Source: Gammaproteobacteria bacterium (GTDB lineage Bacteria > Pseudomonadota > Gammaproteobacteria > Immundisolibacterales > Immundisolibacteraceae). Taken from it: a DNA stretch of 10,358 bases. The notes below the pieces were generated by a model, which searched no databases, was not told the DNA's origin, and saw nothing but the letters and a program-made list of their open reading frames with translations. Numbering within the stretch: the first letter of the stretch is position 1; each line of letters begins with the position of its first letter. The position numbers and the translations under genes are program-made. The DNA is taken from NCBI GenBank assembly GCA_003645395.1, contig QNFC01000036.1:1-10358 (forward strand), in the 5' to 3' direction. This document shows positions 1-7,569 of the stretch, in pieces.

Positions 1-2807
1 ATAGTCATCCCCTGACTACGGCGCTGGTTGGTCAGGTCGATCAGCAAAATCGAATTTTTTGCCACCAGCCCAATTAGCAGTATCAAACCAATAATCGAAT
101 AAATATTCAATGTATGGCCCGTAGCCCAGAGCAGCGCCAGACCACCGATCATCGCTAGCGGCTGAGCGGACATGATTACCAGTGGCTGTAAAAATGAGTC
201 GAACTGACTGGCGAGCACCATATATAGCAGCACCAGCGCCAGGCCAAAGGCAAACATCATGGAAGCCATGGTGCGCTTGAACTCTCGCGAGGTACCAAGC
301 ATTTCAATGCTATAGCCAATTGGTAGCATCTCGTCGGCTACACGGTTTAATGTTGCCACGGCGTCACCCAGGGCACCATCGGGGTCGGTGTAAAACTGCG
401 CCGCGTATTGAAGGTTTACCCGATCAATTCGCGCCGGGCCAAGTATTTCGCGAAAATTAGCCACTGTATCGAGACGCACTAAATCGCCATTTTTTGCGCG
501 TAGATAAATTTTGCGTAAATCTTCCGGCGACCGGAAGGTCCCCTCTGCCGCTTTCAGACGGATGTCGTAACGCTCACCATCGCCAGGTTCGTCATTATAT
601 TTAGCGATGTCTAGCCCACCTGCTAAAACGTTGACAGCATCTGCCACCTGTTTGGCTGTAAGCCCGATACTGCGGGCGCGAACCCGGTCGATTTCAAGCT
701 TCATCTGCGGCATATTGAGCTGCAAATCGAGATCAAGGCGCCCCATGCCACCCGCTTTCAGCAACTCTAAACGCATCTCCCGCGCCAGTCGCGCCACCTC
801 ATCGAGGTTGGGCCCGCGGAGCACAAACTGTAGTTTTTCACCGCGGCCACCGCCAAGCGTAGGCACTTTGGTAGCAAACGCTCTAACGCCAGGAATAGAC
901 GGCAGTTTTTTACGAAAATTGTTGAGGAATTCTTCCTGGGTATAGTTTCGATCGTGCTGAGGTAGCATTTCGATAAAGCCGATCGATTCGTTGACCTGAG
1001 ACTGGGAAAAGAGGCCAATTGAAACAAAATTATAGAGCGACTCCTCCTTGGCCATTAGTGCTTCCAGTTCACCCACTTTTTTATCAGTGTATTCGATGCT
1101 CGAACCCATGGGTGTTTTTAAAATCACCATGATCCGGCCGATGTCAGTTTCAGGCATAAACTCCTTGCCGACGGCGCTAAAGAAAAACCCACTGCTAGCC
1201 ACCACTGCAGTTGCCACCGCTAATGTGCCCCACCGGTGACGCAACACCCACCCAATCAGCCGTTTATAGTTGGCCTCCATCGCTTTAAAGATGTTTTCAA
1301 GTGCGGTATAAGTTTTGCCGTGGGCGTGCCCTACTTTTAAATAACGGGCGCACATCATCGGCGTCAAGGTCATCGAAACAAACCAGGAGGCAATAACACC
1401 TATCACCACCACCACCGCAAAGGTCATGAAAAACCGCCCAACCATGCCCTCCATGAATACCACAGGTAGAAAAATTGCCACCAGGGAAGCTGTCGCCGCG
1501 AGCACCGCAAAGACAACCTCCCCGGTGCCATTCACGGCGGCCGACATCGGGTTAGGGTCGATATCTTCCCGGTGTCGATAAATGTTCTCCACCACCACAA
1601 TGGCATCATCGACCACCACTCCGACCAACAGCAGCAGTCCCAACAGTGACATGGAATTAAAGGTGTAACCAAGAAAGTACATCGCCGCCATTGCAGCGAA
1701 TAGCGACACGGGAATCGCCGCAGTAATAATCAGCGTGGCGCGCAAATTACGTAAAAACAGCAACACTATCGCGGCGGCCAACAGCGTGCCGAGTATCAGA
1801 TGCTCCTGCAGCGCCAGAACGATGGCAAGGATGTAGCTTGATTGGTCACTGCCAAATTTAATGGTCATGCCTGGCGGTAGTTGCGGGCGAATTTCCTCCT
1901 TCACCACCCTTTTTACTTCGTCAATGATGGCCACGGTATTAGCGCCGGATACCTTGACCACGCCCAGCCCCACCAGTGGCTCTGCGTTGCGACGCATTAC
2001 CTGGCGAAAGTCAGATACGCCGTCAACGATATCGGCTACCTGATCAAGCTGTATAGCACTGCCATCGACATAGCCGATGACGATTTCACCGAGTTCTCGA
2101 GCACTGTGATATTCGAGGTCAAGCTTCAGCAGGCGCTCCGATGAGGCAGAAGTAAGAAACCCACCCGGCAACAGGATGTGCTCGTTGCGAAATGCCATGA
2201 CCACATCCTGTACGGTCATACCCATGGCAATCAGGCGATCGGGTTGCAATTCGACCCGTAGCGTACGTTCGCGCATGCCGCCGATGAAAATATCGCCGAC
2301 TCCGTCGATCTTCTCCAGCTGTCGACGCAGTACATTCTGGCCGTACATGTTGAGCTGCTGAATAGTGCGGTTACCCTGCAGGTGTAGCCATATAACCGCC
2401 TGAGCGTCGGTCTCGACCTTAGCGATAACCGGTGGATCGGCATCAGCAGGTAACTGAGTCAGTATCTGGTTAACCTTGGTCTGCACTTCGTTAAAGGCAA
2501 CGTCGATGTCTTTACTCAACTTGAAGTTCAGCCGCACCACCGACACACTCGGGGTGGAACTGGACTTCACAAAGTCGATACCGGGAATACTATTGACCTT
2601 GCGCTCAATAATATTGGTGATGCTGGTATCGATTACGGTGGGATTGCCGCCCGGCTGCACCGTAGTGATGGTAATCAACGGAATATCCACGTTGGGCATC
2701 CGCGCCACACCGAGCTCGAAGAAGGCGATAACTCCAAACAGGACCAACAGACCGTTGACCATATAGGTCAACACATGGCGTCGAATTGCTAACTCTGGCA
2801 GATTCAT
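1..2807 (-). CDS. RND-family multidrug efflux pump, inner-membrane subunit (AcrB/HAE1-type), 3' end off the window
   Basis: This is the proton-driven pump subunit of a tripartite efflux system in the inner membrane. Reading the minus strand from the ATG at 2807 gives about 935 residues with no stop before the left edge; HAE1 pumps are usually 1020-1050 residues, so roughly the last 100 are missing. Visible marks are the first transmembrane helix near residues 13-30, the N-terminal periplasmic porter stretch beginning MPNVDIPLITITT, and the TM4 proton-relay pair D400-D401 in GVVVDDAIVVVEN (equivalent to AcrB D407/D408). The TM10 lysine is K917 in GLVAKNSILLIDL (equivalent to AcrB K940). The second porter repeat follows TM6. 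Both relay elements are intact, so the pump is probably functional. The start lies 6 bp after the stop of the fusion-protein gene, and its GAGG ribosome site (2817-2820) sits inside the end of that gene, so the two are probably translationally coupled. Substrates cannot be read from sequence. The family call is firm; the subfamily is not. Confidence 0.95.
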   Translation of the reverse strand, partial: MNLPELAIRRHVLTYMVNGLLVLFGVIAFFELGVARMPNVDIPLITITTVQPGGNPTVIDTSITNIIERKVNSIPGIDFVKSSSTPSVSVVRLNFKLSKDIDVAFNEVQTKVNQILTQLPADADPPVIAKVETDAQAVIWLHLQGNRTIQQLNMYGQNVLRRQLEKIDGVGDIFIGGMRERTLRVELQPDRLIAMGMTVQDVVMAFRNEHILLPGGFLTSASSERLLKLDLEYHSARELGEIVIGYVDGSAIQLDQVADIVDGVSDFRQVMRRNAEPLVGLGVVKVSGANTVAIIDEVKRVVKEEIRPQLPPGMTIKFGSDQSSYILAIVLALQEHLILGTLLAAAIVLLFLRNLRATLIITAAIPVSLFAAMAAMYFLGYTFNSMSLLGLLLLVGVVVDDAIVVVENIYRHREDIDPNPMSAAVNGTGEVVFAVLAATASLVAIFLPVVFMEGMVGRFFMTFAVVVVIGVIASWFVSMTLTPMMCARYLKVGHAHGKTYTALENIFKAMEANYKRLIGWVLRHRWGTLAVATAVVASSGFFFSAVGKEFMPETDIGRIMVILKTPMGSSIEYTDKKVGELEALMAKEESLYNFVSIGLFSQSQVNESIGFIEMLPQHDRNYTQEEFLNNFRKKLPSIPGVRAFATKVPTLGGGRGEKLQFVLRGPNLDEVARLAREMRLELLKAGGMGRLDLDLQLNMPQMKLEIDRVRARSIGLTAKQVADAVNVLAGGLDIAKYNDEPGDGERYDIRLKAAEGTFRSPEDLRKIYLRAKNGDLVRLDTVANFREILGPARIDRVNLQYAAQFYTDPDGALGDAVATLNRVADEMLPIGYSIEMLGTSREFKRTMASMMFAFGLALVLLYMVLASQFDSFLQPLVIMSAQPLAMIGGLALLWATGHTLNIYSIIGLILLIGLVAKNSILLIDLTNQRRSQGMT

Positions 2808-2813
2808 ATCTTC

Positions 2814-3890
2814 TTACCTCTGCTGCACGCTGACTACGGCGCCGCTGGTTAAAAAGCCCGCACCATCGACCGCCACTTTCTCGCCCGCCTGTAAACCGCT
2901 GCGAATTTCAAGCAACTCACGGGTGAGCACACCCGTTTCGACGGGGCGCTCCTCGACACTATCCAGAGTTTCATTCAGTACATAGACGACGTGTCCCGCT
3001 GGCCGCAACACCACGCTTGTTTCCGGAATCAGTACCGCATTCTCGATGACGTTCATCACCAGTTCGCCATTAATGGTGCCGCCGGCACGCCAGTTACCCG
3101 GGTTAGGCATGTCGATAATGATATCGACTGCATGACTAAAATCACCGATGGTGGGTCGAATTTCGGTGACCTTTCGCTCTACCCGCGTACCCATTGCAGT
3201 GGCACTTTCAAGTCGAACTGTCAGACCGGTTTTTAGCCTGTCGGCAAGTTTTTCAGGATAAGGCAAAACAATGCGCAGGTACTCGTCGGTGGATATTCGG
3301 AACAGAGGATTCCCACGTTTTACGTAATCCCCTAGATTAACCAGGCGATCGCTAATTTCGCCGGTTAGGGGGGCGGTTACATTGGCGCGACTGAGATTGC
3401 GCTTCGCCTGATTTAGCCGGCTTATGGCCGATGACTTCTGCTTTTTCAATACGTCCAGTTCTGACGAGGCGGCATCAAGTGTATTCTCGGCAAAAAATTC
3501 ATCTTCACGTAATTGAAGATAGCGATTAACCAGCCGTTGTTGCTGCTTGATCATGGCAGTTAGCCGGTCAACGTCAGCCTGCGCTGATTGATGTGAGAGG
3601 CGATAATCTTCTGGGTCTATCTGCGCAAGTCGGTCACCGGCCACGACCACATCGCCGATCTCTGCGTCAATATGAGTGATACGACCGTCAATTTCGGCAG
3701 CGACCAACGGCTCAGCCTTGCTTTCAATCCGACCAACCGTTACCTCCAGCTCTTCGGTGGTTCCCGAAACCACCTCGGTCATGGTAATTAATACTGGTCT
3801 TGGGCCGGTCGGGCCCTGTTCGGCATCATCACTGCAGGCCGTCAATAGGAATATACACAGAGGTAGTACGAGAGTTATTTTTTTTTGCAC
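2814..3890 (-). CDS. RND efflux membrane-fusion (periplasmic adaptor) lipoprotein, AcrA/HlyD type
   Basis: Periplasmic adaptor that links the RND pump to an outer-membrane channel. It is 358 residues, near the usual 350-400. The N-terminus is a lipoprotein signal with lipobox LTAC, acylated Cys19 and Ser at +2. Domain order: first half of the lipoyl domain (about 60-93, with AEIDGRITHIDAEIGDVV), an alpha-helical hairpin (about 95-168, Gln/Leu-rich coiled coil), second lipoyl half (about 169-200, NVTAPLTGEISDRLVNLGDYV), beta-barrel (about 203-280), and a membrane-proximal domain to the C-terminus with the typical IPETSVV and VETG segments. The start is GTG at 3890: an in-frame TGA lies only a few codons upstream and no ATG intervenes. 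The ribosome site is weak (GAG about 11 nt upstream). Codons 2-5 contain a run of nine A. It is first in the operon with the pump gene; a TetR-type palindrome lies about 34-50 bp upstream, so repression by a TetR-family protein is likely. No TolC-type channel gene is visible, so that part presumably comes from elsewhere or from beyond the left edge. Confidence 0.93.
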   Translation of the reverse strand: MQKKITLVLPLCIFLLTACSDDAEQGPTGPRPVLITMTEVVSGTTEELEVTVGRIESKAEPLVAAEIDGRITHIDAEIGDVVVAGDRLAQIDPEDYRLSHQSAQADVDRLTAMIKQQQRLVNRYLQLREDEFFAENTLDAASSELDVLKKQKSSAISRLNQAKRNLSRANVTAPLTGEISDRLVNLGDYVKRGNPLFRISTDEYLRIVLPYPEKLADRLKTGLTVRLESATAMGTRVERKVTEIRPTIGDFSHAVDIIIDMPNPGNWRAGGTINGELVMNVIENAVLIPETSVVLRPAGHVVYVLNETLDSVEERPVETGVLTRELLEIRSGLQAGEKVAVDGAGFLTSGAVVSVQQR

Positions 3891-3923
3891 GTTATGAACT
3901 ACTCAGGCTTAGGTTTGTTACCG

Positions 3924-3941
3924 ACTGACCAACCGGTCAGT
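3924..3941 (-). promoter_or_regulatory. Putative TetR-family operator upstream of the efflux operon
   Basis: A perfect inverted repeat, ACTGACC at 3924-3930 and GGTCAGT at 3935-3941, is separated by AACC. Arms with a GACC/GGTC core and a short spacer are the usual form of TetR/AcrR-family operators. It lies 34 bp upstream of the GTG start of the fusion-protein gene. On the minus strand it would sit at or just downstream of the transcription start implied by the weak promoter elements at about 3950-3986, a position where a repressor could block transcription. The symmetry is seen directly; the regulator family is inferred. No TetR gene is present in the window. Confidence 0.6.
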
Positions 3942-3951
3942 GATTAAGTAT

Positions 3952-3981
3952 CGTAATATGCTTTGAATTCCCGAGACAATC
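3952..3981 (-). promoter_or_regulatory. Possible sigma-70 promoter of the efflux operon
   Basis: On the minus strand a -35-like TTGTCT is followed after 18 nt by a -10-like TACGAT, immediately upstream of the inverted repeat. An overlapping alternative pairs TTGATT with CATATT at 17 nt spacing. Each hexamer matches the consensus at only about four of six bases, so this is a weak call supported mainly by its position in front of the operator. Confidence 0.25.
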
Positions 3982-4072
3982 AACCACCGTCCGGGTATTC
4001 AATCCATGCTTATCGACAGGTTCAGATTAGAAGTTAAGACCGGGTAGTTACTATTTTTTTTATACCGGTTTT

Positions 4073-4097
4073 AAAAAAGCGCGACTCTTAAGGTCGC
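4073..4097 (-). terminator. Rho-independent terminator of the PHP-domain gene
   Basis: Read on the minus strand this is GCGAC, a 7-nt loop, GTCGC, then GC and six T. It lies 47 bp past the stop codon of the PHP-domain gene and is oriented to end that transcript, separating it from the efflux operon further downstream on the same strand. The stem is short (5 bp) but GC-rich and followed directly by the T-run. Confidence 0.65.
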
Positions 4098-4143
4098 TAA
4101 TGCTCCATCCACAGAGCCGCCTATTCTATAGTGATCGGCTCAG

Positions 4144-5019
4144 CTAGACCAGCGTAGATTCCGCCAATTTATTCTGCACAGGCCGGCTCAAAGCTTTCCA
4201 TACAGGCACTAACGCCGCGGGTAACGGAGCTAGTTTGCCCAGCTCTATCCAGGGGTTTATCGGGTCGTGAAAATCAGAACCAACCGAAGCGAGCAGATCG
4301 AATTTGATTGCTAGCTGGGTCATCGCCTCGACATCTCCCGGGGAGCCGCCACCGGTCACCACTTCGACCGCCTCACCACCCATGGCTTTAAATGCCTCCA
4401 GCAATCTCCGCATCCAGCTATGGGTTAATCGGTAACGCCTTGGGTGGGCAATAATTGCCACCCCACCGGCACCATGTAGCGCCTCCAGGGCGTTTTCCAT
4501 GCTCACCCATTCCGTAGAAACAAACCCGGGTTTACCCTGCCCAAGATAGTTGGCAAACGCCGATTCGAAATCCGTGGCGAACCCCTGCTCAATTAAACAA
4601 CGAGCAAAATGGGGACGAGTTATCAGGCGCCCCTGGGCGTGACGGCTAGCGTGTTCCAGTGGTTCTTTGACTCCTTTTTTCGCCAGTTTAGCGGCGATTT
4701 TTTCCGCTCGTTGGCGTCGCGTCAGTTGTAGTTCTTCCAGCAAACTATTCAGGACTGGATCACCGATATCAAAACCAAGCCCGACGATATGCAGTGGTTT
4801 GCGTTGCCAGGTGACTGAAATCTCAACCCCATTTATCAGCTCAATACCATTATGGGTGGCCGCCATTTGCGCCTCGGCGAGGCCAGCCAGCGTGTCGTGA
4901 TCCGTCAACGCAAGGTGGGTAACTCCCCTGCCTGCCGCACGGGTTACCAGATCAGTCGGGCTCAATGCCCCGTCTGAGCAGGTGGAGTGGGCGTGCAAAT
5001 CGTAAACCGAGGTAGCCAT
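4144..5019 (-). CDS. rnm: PHP-domain phosphoesterase, RNase AM / YciV (TrpH) family
   Basis: Probable cytoplasmic metal-dependent phosphoesterase. The E. coli relative (YciV/TrpH, renamed RNase AM) removes 5' nucleotides from RNA and dephosphorylates 3',5'-nucleoside bisphosphates. At 291 residues the length fits. All PHP metal-site motifs are visible: H9 and H11 in YDLHAHSTCSDG with D16, DHD at 40-42 in LALTDHDT, E66 in GVEIS, H77, H137 in TRPHFA, H192 in IIAHPRRY, and D249/H251 in GSDFHDP. The insert of the YciV group (about 85-190) is present. Start choice: the open frame extends to a TTG at 5025 followed by two ATGs (5022 and 5019). An AGGT at 5026-5029 gives the best spacing (6 nt) to the ATG at 5019, but 5022 is also possible. 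The gene ends in its own terminator and is divergent from the DMT transporter across about 60 bp. The neighbours give no further hint of pathway. The family call is strong; the biochemical role is by homology. Confidence 0.9.
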   Translation of the reverse strand: MATSVYDLHAHSTCSDGALSPTDLVTRAAGRGVTHLALTDHDTLAGLAEAQMAATHNGIELINGVEISVTWQRKPLHIVGLGFDIGDPVLNSLLEELQLTRRQRAEKIAAKLAKKGVKEPLEHASRHAQGRLITRPHFARCLIEQGFATDFESAFANYLGQGKPGFVSTEWVSMENALEALHGAGGVAIIAHPRRYRLTHSWMRRLLEAFKAMGGEAVEVVTGGGSPGDVEAMTQLAIKFDLLASVGSDFHDPINPWIELGKLAPLPAALVPVWKALSRPVQNKLAESTLV

Positions 5020-5037
5020 CATCAACCTGCTACATTA

Positions 5038-5056
5038 GCGGGCTTCATTTTCCCGC
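5038..5056. promoter_or_regulatory. Inverted repeat in the divergent PHP/DMT intergenic region
   Basis: GCGGG at 5038-5042 and CCCGC at 5052-5056 form a perfect 5-bp inverted repeat around 9 nt. Both genes must place their promoters or leaders in this spacer of about 60 bp, so the repeat could be an operator acting on both. On the plus strand six T follow at 5062-5067, so it could also form a weak terminator-like hairpin ahead of the transporter start. The repeat is seen directly; its function is unknown. Confidence 0.3.
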
Positions 5057-5079
5057 ATATCTTTTTTACGTGAATTAAT

Positions 5080-5955
5080 TTGAGCATCATCAGTCGTCGG
5101 CCAAACCTGTTTCTCGCCCTGCTTATTCTAATCTGGGGGCTGGGTTATCCGGTAATGAAAATCGGCCTGCAGTATTCGCCGCCGCTACTATTTGCCGGCC
5201 TACGGGCAGTAATCGGCGCGATTTTTCTAGCCTCTCTTGCGCTCTATTACAGGGAATCGATCGACCTGCGCGCAAGTTGGCCAGCACTGACTATCTCCAC
5301 AGTATTTAATGTCGGCCTGTTTTTTGGTCTCTCCACTATTTCAGTCTTTTATTTGCCCGCAGGGCTCGCCTCAGTACTACTTTACATCCAGCCGATTGTC
5401 GTCGGGCTACTCGCTCACTGGTTGCTGGGCGAAACTTTGACCAGGAAAAAATTGGCCGGACTCATTCTTGGCTTTGTGGGCGTGGCCATTATCAGCTACC
5501 GCGGCATTCAGGGCGACATTTCTATTTATGGCGTCTTGATGGCGCTACTTTCGGCGGTGGCCTGGGCCATTGGCACGGTGGGGTTAAAACGGGCCAATCC
5601 ATCGTCAATTTACTGGTTTATCTCCCTGCCTTTTTTCATCGGTGGCTGGCTGATTATTTTCTCTGGTCAGATCCTGGGCGAACAGTGGTCCCAAGTTAGC
5701 TGGAATTTGCCATTTTTTGGGGCGCTAATCTGGGGTTCCATCGTCGGCCTGGCCTTCTCCTGGCTTATCTGGCTTAACCTGATTAAGGCGGTGGATGCGA
5801 CCCGGATCTCTGCCAATACTTTTTTGGTGCCGTTGGTCTCAATTACGGTTGGCACGCTGTTTCTTGGTGAATCACTGACATGGAGTCTAGCAGGCGGTGG
5901 TGCGCTGGTGGTCTATAGCGTTTATCTGGTCAATGCTCGGCGAGCAGTTGTTTAG
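5080..5955 (+). CDS. EamA-family drug/metabolite transporter (DMT superfamily, ten helices)
   Basis: Inner-membrane permease of the EamA type; members export or import amino acids, nucleotides or other small metabolites. At 291 residues it has the expected length, about ten hydrophobic helices and two tandem EamA repeats. Repeat one runs from about residue 10 to 138 and ends with the family signature LLYIQPIVVGLLAHWLLGE followed by a TRKK loop. Repeat two runs from about 150 to 286 and repeats the pattern as NTFLVPLVSITVGTLFLGES. The start is a TTG at 5080: an in-frame TGA lies three codons upstream and the next ATG (residue 26) would remove the first helix, so TTG is needed despite a poor ribosome site. 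A short basic SRR segment precedes helix one and RR ends the protein, consistent with a cytoplasmic C-terminus. It is divergent from the PHP gene and convergent with the FAD dehydrogenase (stops 9 bp apart). Substrate cannot be inferred. Confidence 0.88.
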   Translation: MSIISRRPNLFLALLILIWGLGYPVMKIGLQYSPPLLFAGLRAVIGAIFLASLALYYRESIDLRASWPALTISTVFNVGLFFGLSTISVFYLPAGLASVLLYIQPIVVGLLAHWLLGETLTRKKLAGLILGFVGVAIISYRGIQGDISIYGVLMALLSAVAWAIGTVGLKRANPSSIYWFISLPFFIGGWLIIFSGQILGEQWSQVSWNLPFFGALIWGSIVGLAFSWLIWLNLIKAVDATRISANTFLVPLVSITVGTLFLGESLTWSLAGGGALVVYSVYLVNARRAVV

Positions 5956-5964
5956 CCCCACCGG

Positions 5965-7569
5965 TCACCCTGCCTTACCAATTGCCCGACCGGTAAAACG
6001 GCCAGTCAATATGCAGCCGGCCAGGAAGGTCCCTTCCAGCGAGCGCACACCGTTGCTGCCGCCACCGCCAAAGCCCGACGCCTCGCCGACTGCATAGAGT
6101 CCTTCAATCGCGGTGCCATCGGCTTTCAAAACCCGGCCGTCGAGGTCCGTTTGAATGCCGCCCAGGCTTTTGCGGCAGAGAATAAACTGGCGGATCGCCA
6201 TCAGCGGACCAGCGCCAGGATCACCTATCTTTTGGAAATTACACACCTTAGGCCGATCACCTTTCCACTCCCGCAAAATTTTGATGCGTTTTATCTGCTT
6301 GTCAGTGGTGAGTTCTGGCCCCAGCTCAATCTCGGCATCGTAGGCTTCTATCGTGCTGCGCAAAGCTGCCGCATCAACGTCGTTTTTGCCACTAACCTGA
6401 TTCATTTTGGCTGCCAGCTCTTCCGGCGTATTAGCGGTCACCGCGTCGGCCACTTCGTTAGCCAGGTAGTTAAAAACCCGCTTGTTACCGAGCAGGTTCT
6501 CTTTTAAAAAGGTAAACAGCTTGCGGTCACGTAGCGCCGGATTGTGTTCAGAGCCCGAGATCATCAGCTCTTTCTCCACCACCTTTCGGTTGAGAATGCT
6601 CCACGAATAGCCATGCGGCTGCTGACTTACCCGTTCGCAGGTCCAGCGGGTATCAAACGCGCCCATTAACGGTTCCGGACCAATCCGCTTGCCCTGGTAA
6701 TCCACCCAAATTGCCGAGCGCGGTGGCAATAGCGCCAGGCCATGGTTCGGTTTACGTGGCTGCGGATGATGAAAACCGGTTGCGTAATTCCACATTCGTG
6801 ACAGATGGGTGACATTGCCGCCGATATCTCTGACCTGCTGGTGCATCTTGCCGTCAGAAAATTTATGCGCACCGGTGAGCAGGGTTTCCGGCGGCTGGCC
6901 CCATTCCTCCGGCCAGAGTTTGCGTACCAGGCTCAGATCGCCGCCGACGCCACCGGTGGCCACAATCGTGGTTTCCGCCTTAATCTCGAATTCTTCGTCA
7001 TCGGGTTCGATCACCCCATAACAACCGGTCACACTGTCGCCGATTTGGGTCAGCCCCTGCACATTGCGGTTAAACAGCAATGTGAGTCGATCCTCGTGGG
7101 GCTTAAGCTGCTCGATCATGCGCAGGGCCAGCGTGTAACCGCCGCCCCATAGCAAATGGTAGCGTGCCACCGAGTTGCCGACCTCGGTCATGCCGCGTTC
7201 GCCCCAGGTGATTATCGGCAAGAATCGGAGTCCCCGGCCACGTAGCCAGAAATAAATGTCCTCAACACAGTGGTCGACATAGGCCCGCGCCCACGCCTTT
7301 GGCCAGACATCTTCATCGTTAAACATGCCGTAACGAATCCAGTCCTCATAAGCCAAATCAGCAGAGTCCTTAATACCAGCCCGAGCCTGCTGCGGAGTAC
7401 CGGTGTAAGTCATCCCGCCAAGCGCTTCGCGGGCCTGTCCACCGAAAATTTCGCGCTCAGCTCGATCCACCAGCACAACACGCTTGCCGTGTTCCAGTAA
7501 TTCGATAGCGGTCACGATTCCCGCCAGTCCTCCTCCGATAACCAGCGCATCCGCGGTCGTTGCAACCAT
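5965..7569 (-). CDS. FAD-binding dehydrogenase (FAD_binding_2 / 3-ketosteroid dehydrogenase-like flavoprotein)
   Basis: Flavoprotein oxidoreductase of the fumarate reductase/3-ketosteroid dehydrogenase superfamily, 534 residues, which suits the putative FAD-binding dehydrogenases of about 550. The N-terminal Rossmann fold shows G12-x-G14-x-x-G17 in ALVIGGGLAGIVTA and the ribose-binding acidic residue D35 in VVLVDRA. A second FAD segment is TTIVATGGVGGD near 200. The C-terminal FAD closure is GLYAVGEASGFGGGGSNG and RSLEGTFLAGCILTGR at about 490-525. The middle part carries the substrate-binding cap. No signal peptide or Tat motif is visible, so it is probably cytoplasmic. The start is well set: AAGGAG lies 9 nt before the ATG at 7569. 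It is a single gene, convergent with the DMT transporter, with no steroid-degradation or electron-transfer partner gene nearby, so substrate and acceptor are unknown. True 3-ketosteroid dehydrogenase activity should not be assumed. Confidence 0.88.
   Translation of the reverse strand: MVATTADALVIGGGLAGIVTAIELLEHGKRVVLVDRAEREIFGGQAREALGGMTYTGTPQQARAGIKDSADLAYEDWIRYGMFNDEDVWPKAWARAYVDHCVEDIYFWLRGRGLRFLPIITWGERGMTEVGNSVARYHLLWGGGYTLALRMIEQLKPHEDRLTLLFNRNVQGLTQIGDSVTGCYGVIEPDDEEFEIKAETTIVATGGVGGDLSLVRKLWPEEWGQPPETLLTGAHKFSDGKMHQQVRDIGGNVTHLSRMWNYATGFHHPQPRKPNHGLALLPPRSAIWVDYQGKRIGPEPLMGAFDTRWTCERVSQQPHGYSWSILNRKVVEKELMISGSEHNPALRDRKLFTFLKENLLGNKRVFNYLANEVADAVTANTPEELAAKMNQVSGKNDVDAAALRSTIEAYDAEIELGPELTTDKQIKRIKILREWKGDRPKVCNFQKIGDPGAGPLMAIRQFILCRKSLGGIQTDLDGRVLKADGTAIEGLYAVGEASGFGGGGSNGVRSLEGTFLAGCILTGRFTGRAIGKAG

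Larger units (their letters stand above)
3891..4143. other. Intergenic region between the efflux operon and the PHP-domain gene
   Basis: This 253-bp stretch holds the terminator of the PHP-domain gene on its right and the promoter/operator of the efflux operon on its left. A run of eight T at 4053-4060 on the plus strand has no convincing stem in front of it. I see no credible coding sequence; in particular the TetR-type regulator often found divergent from such pumps is absent here. Confidence 0.6.

Noticed and set aside
607..2766. Several 60-112 codon open frames on both strands inside the RND pump gene
   Set aside because: They overlap a continuous 935-residue frame with clear RND motifs; their products are low-complexity Ser/Arg/Pro-rich shadows.
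5956..5995. Repeated ACCGGT-like hexamers near the convergent stops, considered as a bidirectional terminator
   Set aside because: ACCGGT is itself palindromic and common in this DNA; no GC stem followed by a T-run is present in either direction.
6805..7152. 115-codon plus-strand frame inside the FAD dehydrogenase gene
   Set aside because: It is antisense to a complete flavoprotein with intact FAD motifs and shows no domain of its own.
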